A DNA stretch of 64,000 nt, from NCBI GenBank assembly GCA_900550395.1, contig URSD01000009.1, positions 6,692 to 70,691 on the forward strand, written 5' to 3'. Source of the DNA: an uncultured Porphyromonadaceae bacterium. Its GTDB lineage: Bacteria; Bacteroidota; Bacteroidia; Bacteroidales; Muribaculaceae. Below the pieces are notes generated by a model that made no database searches, was not told the origin of the DNA, and saw nothing but the letters and a program-made list of their open reading frames with translations. Below, piece by piece: positions 26,183-32,628 of this stretch. The translations under genes and the position numbers were made by a program. Position 1 is the first letter of the stretch. Each line of letters starts with the position of its first letter.

Positions 26183-26803
26183 TTACAGGTTGTTTACCAC
26201 AGCAAGGCTACCTTCCGTGAGGATGATAGCGTTGTTGTTCATGATTGCATACGTGTTGATGTCCGCGGCGTTCATGAGGCGAACGTCGGGCACATTTCGA
26301 GCAGACAAAGATACGACATTATTTCGTTCTGCTAAAACGAGGAGGAGCTTTTTGCCGTCCACTTTAAGATTTTTAGCAAAATTTACGAAATTTTTAGTTT
26401 TGGGTGCATCGAAAGTGAAGTCTTCCACGACGATGATCTGGTCGGCCTGGCACTTCACGGTGAGTGCGGAGCGACGGGCGAGCTGCTTGAGCTTGCGGTT
26501 GAGCTTGAAGCGATAGTCGCGGGGACGGGGACCGAAGACGCGGCCGCCGCCTACGAGTACGGGCGAGTTGATGTCGCCGATACGGCTGCCGCCGCCGCCC
26601 TTCTGCTTGTGGAGCTTACGGGTGGAGCCGCTTACTTCGCTGCGCTCTTTGCTCTTGTGTGTGCCCTGGCGCTGGTCGGCAAGGAACTGCTTGACATCGA
26701 GGTAGATGGCGTGCTCGTTGGCGTCGATTGCGAACACCTCATCGTTGAGGACTGCCTTGCGGCCGGTGTCCTGTCCTTCCTTATTGTAGATTGCAACTTC
26801 CAT
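26183..26803 (-). CDS. rplD: 50S ribosomal protein L4
   Basis: A 206-residue protein whose extended loop reaches the exit tunnel (KERSEVSGSTRKLHKQKGGG, with GPRPRDYRFKLNRKLKQLAR). In E. coli L4 represses the S10 operon. The ATG at 26803 (MEVAIYNKEGQ) lies 1 base after the rplC stop; an ATG at 26815 inside rplC would add only four residues. Confidence 0.97.
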   Translation of the reverse strand: MEVAIYNKEGQDTGRKAVLNDEVFAIDANEHAIYLDVKQFLADQRQGTHKSKERSEVSGSTRKLHKQKGGGGSRIGDINSPVLVGGGRVFGPRPRDYRFKLNRKLKQLARRSALTVKCQADQIIVVEDFTFDAPKTKNFVNFAKNLKVDGKKLLLVLAERNNVVSLSARNVPDVRLMNAADINTYAIMNNNAIILTEGSLAVVNNL

Positions 26804-26804
26804 T

Positions 26805-27422
26805 TTACTTCTCAATTAAGACGATGGAACCTTTGGCGCCGGGGATGGAGCCTTTGATCATGAGGATGTTGTGCTCGGGGATGATCTTGACGATCTGGAG
26901 ATTCTGCACTGTCACGCGCTCGTTGCCCATCTGGCCGGCCATGCGCATGCCCTTGAATACCTTTGCGGGATAGGAGCAGGCGCCGATCGAACCGGGTGCG
27001 CGCAGACGGTTGTGCTGGCCGTGAGTGCTCTGGCCCACACCGCCGAAGCCATGGCGCTTAACTACGCCCTGGAAGCCTTTACCCTTGCTGGTGCCGATGA
27101 CGTCGACGAACTCTGTGTCGCCGAAGAGGTCGACAGTCAGCTTGTCGCCGGCTTTGTACTCGCCGTCGAAACCCTTGAACTCGGCCAAGTGGCGCATGGG
27201 GGTCACGCCGGCTTTCTGGAAGTGGCCGAGCTCGGGCTTCGTGCAGTGCTTTTCCTTCTGCTCCTCGAAGCCGAGCTGGAGGGCGTTGTAGCCGTCCTTC
27301 TCGGTCGTCTTCACCTGCGTAACAACACACGGGCCTACTTCGATAACAGTGCACGGTACGTTCTTACCGTCGGCACTGAAAACGGATGTCATTCCGATTT
27401 TTTTTCCAATTAATCCTGGCAT
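26805..27422 (-). CDS. rplC: 50S ribosomal protein L3
   Basis: A 205-residue protein near the peptidyl-transferase centre. It starts MPGLIGKKIGMTSVFSADGK, and the signature GKGFQGVVKRHGFGG is present. It lies 59 bases after rpsJ, with nothing clear in the gap. Confidence 0.98.
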   Translation of the reverse strand: MPGLIGKKIGMTSVFSADGKNVPCTVIEVGPCVVTQVKTTEKDGYNALQLGFEEQKEKHCTKPELGHFQKAGVTPMRHLAEFKGFDGEYKAGDKLTVDLFGDTEFVDVIGTSKGKGFQGVVKRHGFGGVGQSTHGQHNRLRAPGSIGACSYPAKVFKGMRMAGQMGNERVTVQNLQIVKIIPEHNILMIKGSIPGAKGSIVLIEK

Positions 27423-27481
27423 TTCTGTGTTTGTTTAGGAGTGAATGTTGATTTGAATGTGCTGGATGATACCGCGGGGCA

Positions 27482-27787
27482 TCAGACCTTGATTTCTACT
27501 TCCACGCCGCTGGGGAGCTCGAGCTTCATGAGAGCGTCGACGGTCTTGGCGGTGCTGTTGTAGATGTCGATGAGGCGCTTGAACGACGACAGCTGGAACT
27601 GCTCGCGGCTCTTCTTGTTGACGAAGGTCGAGCGATTCACAGTGAAGATGCGCTTGTGCGTGGGCAGGGGTATGGGACCGCTGATCACTGCGCCGGTAGC
27701 CTTCACGGTCTTGACGATCTTCTCGGCGCTCTTGTCGACGAGGTTGTGATCGTAAGATTTGAGTTTGATGCGAATTTTCTGGCTCAT
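27482..27787 (-). CDS. rpsJ: 30S ribosomal protein S10
   Basis: A 101-residue head protein that also acts in transcription antitermination with NusB in other bacteria. It starts MSQKIRIKLKSYDHNLVDKS and carries GPIPLPTHKRIFTVNRS. It lies 24 bases after fusA; no tuf gene intervenes, unlike in E. coli. Confidence 0.98.
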   Translation of the reverse strand: MSQKIRIKLKSYDHNLVDKSAEKIVKTVKATGAVISGPIPLPTHKRIFTVNRSTFVNKKSREQFQLSSFKRLIDIYNSTAKTVDALMKLELPSGVEVEIKV

Positions 27788-27811
27788 ATTGTTGGTTTGT
27801 TTATATGCATA

Positions 27812-29938
27812 TTACTTGATGAGGTCGACACGGCCCTGGCATTCGGTAAGGACGGCCTTGGCAATGCTGCTGCTGACCTCGGCGTAGTGCGAGAAGCTCA
27901 TGGTGCTGGTGGCACGGCCGGAGGTGATGGTGCGGAGGGCGGTCACATAGCCGAACATCTCGGCCAGAGGAGCCTTGGCCTTCACGACGCGTGCGCCGCT
28001 GCGGCTTGTCTCCATGCCTTCTACCTGTCCGCGGCGCTTGTTGAGGTCGGAGATGACGTCGCCCATGGATTCCTCGGGGGTAACGACCTCGATCTTCATG
28101 ATAGGCTCAAGCAGCACGGGTCCGGCCTTCTCGCTGGCTTTCTTGAATGCGCTGATGGCGCAGAGCTCGAACGAGAGCTGGTCGGAGTCGACGGGGTGGA
28201 ACGAACCGTCGATAACGGTAACCTTGAGGTTCTCCACGGGATAGCCTGCGAGGACGCCGTTCTTCATAGCGGTCTGGAAACCCTTCTGGATGCTCGGGAT
28301 GAACTCCTTGGGGATGTTGCCGCCCTTGACTTCGTCGACGAACTGGAGGCCGCCTTCGAAGCCTTCGTCCACGGGCTCTACGCGTACGATGATGTCGGCG
28401 AACTTACCGCGGCCGCCGGTCTGCTTCTTGAATACCTCGCGGAGCTCGACGGGCTGGGTGATGGCTTCCTTATAGGTAACCTGCGGACGACCCTGGTTGC
28501 ACTCTACCTTGAACTCGCGGCGGAGACGGTCGATGATGATGTCGAGGTGAAGCTCGCCCATACCGCTGATGACGGTCTGACCGGTTTCCTCGTTTGTCTC
28601 CACGCGGAAGGTGGGGTCTTCCTCGGCGAGCTTCTGGAGGCCTACGCCGAGCTTGTCGAGGTCCTTCTGGGTCTTGGGCTCCACGGCGATACCGATAACG
28701 GGATCGGGGAATTCCATAGCCTCAAGCACGATGGGAGCGTCCTCGGCGCAGAGAGTGTCGCCGGTGCGGATATCCTTGAAGCCTACGCCTGCGCCTATGT
28801 CGCCGCAGCCGATCTTCTCCATGGGGTTCTGCTTGTTGGAGTGCATCTGGAAGAGGCGGCTCACACGCTCCTTCTTGCCGCTGCGTGCGTTGAGCACATA
28901 GCTGCCGGCAACGACGTCGCCGGAGTAAACGCGGAAGAATGTCAGACGGCCTACATAGGGGTCGGTAGCGATCTTGAATGCAAGAGCGCACATGGGAGCG
29001 TCGCTGCTGGGCTCGCGGGTCTCGACTTCGTCGGGGTTGTCGACGGCATGGCCTTCAACGGCGCCGGCGTCGACAGGGCTGGGCAGATAAGCGCAGACTG
29101 CATCGAGCAGGCACTGCACGCCCTTGTTCTTGAACGAGGAACCGAGAATCATGGGCACGATCTCCATGGAGAGGGTACCCTTGCGCAGGGCCTTCTTGAC
29201 TTCCTCCTCGGTGATAGTGGAGGGATCGTCGAAGTATTTTGCCATGAGGTCGTCGTCGAATTCGGCGATTTTCTCAAGCATCTTGTCGCGCCATTCGTTG
29301 GCTTCGTCAACGAGGCTGGCGGGGATGTCGTCAACCTCGTAGTCGGCGCCCATGGTCTCGTCGTGCCAGAAGATAGCCTTCATGCGCACGAGGTCAACTA
29401 CGCCCTTGAAGGTCTCTTCAGCGCCGATGGGTATCTGGATGGGGCAGGGATTGGCACCGAGCACATCCTTGAGCTGGCGTACAACCTCGAAGAAGTTGGC
29501 GCCGCTGCGGTCCATCTTGTTGACGTAGCCGATACGGGGCACGTTGTATTTGTCGGCCTGACGCCATACGGTCTCAGACTGAGGCTCAACACCGCCGACT
29601 GCGCAGAAAGTGGCGACGGCACCGTCGAGCACACGGAGCGAGCGCTCCACCTCGACAGTGAAGTCGACGTGTCCCGGAGTGTCAATCAGGTTGATTTTGT
29701 ATTTCTCGTCGTTGTATTTCCAGAAAGCGGTGGTAGCGGCCGAAGTGATTGTGATGCCGCGCTCCTGCTCCTGTTCCATCCAGTCCATGGTTGCGGCGCC
29801 GTCGTGCACCTCGCCGATTTTGTGAGTCAGACCGGTATAGAAGAGAATACGCTCCGACGTCGTAGTCTTGCCGGCATCAATATGAGCCATGATGCCGATG
29901 TTGCGGGTATATTTGAGATGTTCGTCTGATTTAGCCAT
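27812..29938 (-). CDS. fusA: Elongation factor G
   Basis: A 708-residue GTPase that drives ribosomal translocation. G1 is AHIDAGKTTT, G3 is DTPGHVDF and G4 is NKMDRSG, all near the N-terminus, followed by domains II to V including the C-terminal LAEMFGYVTALRTITSGRAT. Length and order are complete. It lies 33 bases after rpsG. Confidence 0.98.
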   Translation of the reverse strand: MAKSDEHLKYTRNIGIMAHIDAGKTTTSERILFYTGLTHKIGEVHDGAATMDWMEQEQERGITITSAATTAFWKYNDEKYKINLIDTPGHVDFTVEVERSLRVLDGAVATFCAVGGVEPQSETVWRQADKYNVPRIGYVNKMDRSGANFFEVVRQLKDVLGANPCPIQIPIGAEETFKGVVDLVRMKAIFWHDETMGADYEVDDIPASLVDEANEWRDKMLEKIAEFDDDLMAKYFDDPSTITEEEVKKALRKGTLSMEIVPMILGSSFKNKGVQCLLDAVCAYLPSPVDAGAVEGHAVDNPDEVETREPSSDAPMCALAFKIATDPYVGRLTFFRVYSGDVVAGSYVLNARSGKKERVSRLFQMHSNKQNPMEKIGCGDIGAGVGFKDIRTGDTLCAEDAPIVLEAMEFPDPVIGIAVEPKTQKDLDKLGVGLQKLAEEDPTFRVETNEETGQTVISGMGELHLDIIIDRLRREFKVECNQGRPQVTYKEAITQPVELREVFKKQTGGRGKFADIIVRVEPVDEGFEGGLQFVDEVKGGNIPKEFIPSIQKGFQTAMKNGVLAGYPVENLKVTVIDGSFHPVDSDQLSFELCAISAFKKASEKAGPVLLEPIMKIEVVTPEESMGDVISDLNKRRGQVEGMETSRSGARVVKAKAPLAEMFGYVTALRTITSGRATSTMSFSHYAEVSSSIAKAVLTECQGRVDLIK

Positions 29939-29971
29939 TTTGCGGTGGGATTTACAGTCAATGAAAGTATA

Positions 29972-30448
29972 TTAGAAGCGGAAGTGTGCGAATGCGCGGT
30001 TAGCTTCTGCCATTTTGTGCATATCCTCCTTGCGTTTGAAAGCGCCGCCCTGCTCGTTGAAGGCATCAACGATTTCGGCTGCGAGCTTGTCGGCCATTGT
30101 CTTGCCGCCGCGTTTGCGTGCATAGAGGATGAGATTTTTCATTGATATAGATTCCTTGCGGTCCGGACGGATTTCGGTAGGCACCTGGAAGGTGGCGCCG
30201 CCCACACGGCGACTTTTCACCTCCACCTGGGGAGTTACATTCTCGAGGGCCTTTTTCCAGATTTCGAGAGCAGTCATTTCCTCGTTGGGGAGCTTGCTCT
30301 TCACATTGTCGAGCGCCTTGTAGAAGATCTCATAGGAAGTGTTCTTCTTGCCGTCGTACATGAGGTGGTTGACGAATTTAGCCACACGCACGTCACCGAA
30401 GACGGGATCGGGAAGGATTTGGCGCTTCTTAGGCTTTGCCTTTCTCAT
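29972..30448 (-). CDS. rpsG: 30S ribosomal protein S7
   Basis: A 158-residue head-assembly protein. It starts MRKAKPKKRQILPDPVFGDV and carries KVEVKSRRVGGATFQVPTEI (QVEVK here). In E. coli S7 autoregulates the str operon. It is preceded by a 178-base gap from rpsL in which I see no gene. Confidence 0.98.
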   Translation of the reverse strand: MRKAKPKKRQILPDPVFGDVRVAKFVNHLMYDGKKNTSYEIFYKALDNVKSKLPNEEMTALEIWKKALENVTPQVEVKSRRVGGATFQVPTEIRPDRKESISMKNLILYARKRGGKTMADKLAAEIVDAFNEQGGAFKRKEDMHKMAEANRAFAHFRF

Positions 30449-30626
30449 TTTTAGTCAGTGTGTTGTGTTTTCAGATTGCTTGGTTGTTGCTTCTTTTGCT
30501 TCAGCTGTGCCCTCCGGCACGGCTTACTCAACCGGGCAGCTTTTCAAGAATCAAAAAACGAGTTTAAAATAATTGATTAAATCTCGCGGTGCGTTCAGAT
30601 TACTTCACTCGATTGCGAAAACCGAA

Positions 30627-31016
30627 TTACTTCTTGGCTGCACCTGCCTTGGGACGCTTGGCACCATACTTGCTACGGCGCTGCGTGCGGTCCTTGACAC
30701 CGGAGGTATCGAGAGTGCCGCGCACGATGTGGTAGCGAACGCCGGGAAGGTCCTTCACACGGCCGCCACGCACGAGCACAATGCTGTGCTCCTGAAGATT
30801 GTGGCCCTCGCCGGGGATGTAGGAGTTCACTTCTTTGCCATTGGTGAGGCGCACGCGAGCTACCTTACGCATAGCCGAGTTAGGCTTTTTGGGAGTGGTG
30901 GTGTAGACGCGAACGCACACGCCACGACGCTGGGGGCAGCTGTCGAGCGCGGGGCTCTTGCTCTTGTCTTCGAGCGCCACGCGACCCTTACGTACTAATT
31001 GCTGAATAGTAGGCAT
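30627..31016 (-). CDS. rpsL: 30S ribosomal protein S12
   Basis: A 129-residue decoding-centre protein. It starts MPTIQQLVRKGRVALEDKSK. The streptomycin-related lysines are wild type in TTPKKPNSAMRK and GRVKDLPGVRYH. It is the first gene of the supercluster. A longer frame from 31118 runs back into the leader hairpin and is rejected; the ATG at 31016 matches the family start. Confidence 0.97.
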   Translation of the reverse strand: MPTIQQLVRKGRVALEDKSKSPALDSCPQRRGVCVRVYTTTPKKPNSAMRKVARVRLTNGKEVNSYIPGEGHNLQEHSIVLVRGGRVKDLPGVRYHIVRGTLDTSGVKDRTQRRSKYGAKRPKAGAAKK

Positions 31017-31097
31017 CTTAGTTTTTTGGTTTAACTTTGGGTTACTTCTTCTATTTTGTTTAAATATTCTGTCGACTCCATAAGCATGCCATTTGCC

Positions 31098-31134
31098 ACG
31101 TATCGCGGTAACTGTCACGCAGTTAACGATACGT
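31098..31134 (-). promoter_or_regulatory. Leader hairpin of the rpsL operon
   Basis: A two-part stem between promoter and rpsL: outer ACGTATCG/CGATACGT (8 base pairs), inner TAACTG/CAGTTA (6 base pairs), an asymmetric bulge (T against CCG) and a CGTGA loop, written for the minus strand. It begins about 22-25 bases after the expected transcript start and ends 81 bases before the start codon. It may be an autoregulatory or attenuation element. Confidence 0.6.
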
Positions 31135-31162
31135 TAGGCTATAGCACGCCACAAAATCGATG

Positions 31163-31194
31163 CAAAATTACTAATTAATTCGCTATTATGCAAA
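31163..31194 (-). promoter_or_regulatory. Promoter of the str-S10-spc-alpha supercluster
   Basis: On the minus strand TTTG (31194-31191), a 20-base gap, then TAATTTTG (31170-31163) followed by CA. This is a full match to the Bacteroidetes TTTG-N19-21-TAnnTTTG promoter. The leader to rpsL is about 140 bases. Confidence 0.8.
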
Positions 31195-31212
31195 CATTTC
31201 CACTTTTTTTTG

Positions 31213-31400
31213 AAGTTTATAGTTGAGAGGGGAGAGATAAGAGGGGGAGATTACTTCGGAGGACGAGATACACAAGGACATAAGGTCAAAAGGAACAGAA
31301 GTTTTTTATTTGATGATTATCAATATTAATAATTCTTATGTCGCTTTTGACCTTATGTCCCTATGTGTCTTCCAATGTTGTAAGTTATAGGTAAGAGGGG
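31213..31400. repeat. Inverted repeat flanked by short direct repeats
   Basis: GACATAAGGTCAAAAG at 31277-31292 is repeated exactly inverted at 31344-31359 with a 51-base AT-rich spacer; weaker pairing extends on both sides (ACACA/TGTGT). Outside it are near-identical direct copies of AAGTTTATAGTTGAGAGGGG (31213-31232) and AAGTTATAGGTAAGAGGGG (31382-31400). No gene is present. It looks like a small inserted palindromic element. Confidence 0.7.
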
Positions 31401-31480
31401 AATTATTGAGGTTATTTAGGCCAATATTTCGTCGCAAAGGGTGATTTTGGACGATTTTTTCAAATTTTTTTTTCAAAAAT

Positions 31481-31511
31481 TTTGGAGGTTTCGAAAAAAG
31501 CAGTACCTTTG
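31481..31511 (+). promoter_or_regulatory. Promoter of tRNA-Val
   Basis: TTTG (31481-31484), a 19-base gap, then TACCTTTG (31504-31511) followed by CAACGC: a full Bacteroidetes promoter. Confidence 0.8.
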
Positions 31512-31530
31512 CAACGCTTTCGGCGATAAC

Positions 31531-31605
31531 GGGCGCTTAGCTCAGCTGGTTCAGAGCGTCTGCCTTACAAGCAGAGGGTCGGGGGTTCGAATCCCTCAGC
31601 GCCCA
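31531..31605 (+). tRNA. tRNA-Val (anticodon TAC)
   Basis: A 75-base cloverleaf: acceptor GGGCGCT/AGCGCCC, D-arm GCTCAGCTGGTTCAGAGC, anticodon stem TCTGC/GCAGA with loop CTTACAA, T-arm GGGGGTTCGAATCCCTC. CCA is not encoded. It reads GUN codons, mainly GUA and GUG. Confidence 0.95.
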
Positions 31606-31668
31606 CTCCATAATTTACTGCAACAATTCCCCTATTAAATGTCCCGGCTTGTGAAAGCCGGGACATTT

Positions 31669-32628
31669 TCATATTCCACCGGTGTAGGCCGCGCGGCGCA
31701 GGGTTTCATCAGAGTCGTAGAATGCGGGCGAGAGCAGCTCGGGCAATGTAGCCTCGGGGTGCCTGCGCAGATAGGTCTGTACTATGCGCAGACCGATGAA
31801 GCGCCCTGCCCTGCCGGGAACAGCCGCGCCGAGCAACGACACAGATGGCGCAGGCGACACAAAGCGCTCGGCATCGGCCGGCAGAGTGCTGTAAAGCAAG
31901 CCGCGGGCCACAAGCAGCTGCCACAGCTCGCCTTCGTGTGCCGCCAGGTCGGCATACGTATCGTCATCATATCCCAGCGCCTCGGCCTCGCCGATGCCGC
32001 ACAGGCGCATGCGCGCCTCGGCCATGGCGCCTTCGTAGAGCAAGCGCGACAGCACCGTGCTGCTCTCGCGGCGCTCGTACGGACAGGCGGTGCCAACCAG
32101 AGCCTCCGCCATGTCAGGCACGAGGCGCGACGGCTCCTTCGCAGCACGCGCATAGGCCGGCAGGTGACTGTAGCCGGGATAGGATGCTCCCAGATAGTGA
32201 TTGAGCGCCACAAGCATCACGCTGTCGCAGAACACGATGCTTTCCGGACGTCCCCACACAACGGCGGCATAACGCCGTCGCGGCAGCTCCAGGCCCTCAC
32301 GCGAGGCCCGGGCAAGCACATCGCCAAGCCTCTGCTCCACCGGAGCGAGCGAGGGGAAAACGCTGTCGACGGCGGGAGTGAAGACTTCCACAGCCGGCGA
32401 AGCCGCCCAAGCAGCGAGCGCCGGAGCCGAGGCATCTCCCCTACCCGTCACCTTCATGAACGCCTCCACCTCGGGACGCAGACTGTCGGGCAGCGCCGAA
32501 GCCGAACCATATTCGGCGAAGTACTCATAGACGGGCGCAAGCGCCTGCGGCTCGCCCGAGCCGTTATCATGGCCGGGCCTCGCGCATGCGCTTGCGATTA
32601 TAAGGAATATGAGGATAATTTTCTTCAT
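31669..32628 (-). CDS. GldB-like lipoprotein
   Basis: 319 residues with a lipoprotein signal (MKKIILIFLIIASACA, lipidated Cys in SAC). The middle and end match the GldB pattern: LNHYLGASYPGYSHLPAYAR, SRLLYEGAMAEARMRLCGI, EGELWQLLVA and GRAGRFIGLRIVQTYLRRHP. In gliding Bacteroidota GldB is needed for motility and T9SS function; in non-motile gut species the role is unknown. Its ATG overlaps the amylase stop by 4 bases, but it is transcribed first, so amylase translation may depend on it or vice versa. A stretch of open sequence separates it from tRNA-Val. Confidence 0.75.
   Translation of the reverse strand: MKKIILIFLIIASACARPGHDNGSGEPQALAPVYEYFAEYGSASALPDSLRPEVEAFMKVTGRGDASAPALAAWAASPAVEVFTPAVDSVFPSLAPVEQRLGDVLARASREGLELPRRRYAAVVWGRPESIVFCDSVMLVALNHYLGASYPGYSHLPAYARAAKEPSRLVPDMAEALVGTACPYERRESSTVLSRLLYEGAMAEARMRLCGIGEAEALGYDDDTYADLAAHEGELWQLLVARGLLYSTLPADAERFVSPAPSVSLLGAAVPGRAGRFIGLRIVQTYLRRHPEATLPELLSPAFYDSDETLRRAAYTGGI

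Noticed and set aside
27656..29929. Plus-strand open frame of about 757 codons
   Set aside because: It lies exactly opposite fusA and part of rpsJ, whose motifs are unmistakable.
31441..31638. 65-codon plus-strand frame over tRNA-Val
   Set aside because: It runs through the tRNA-Val promoter and cloverleaf and is a chance frame.
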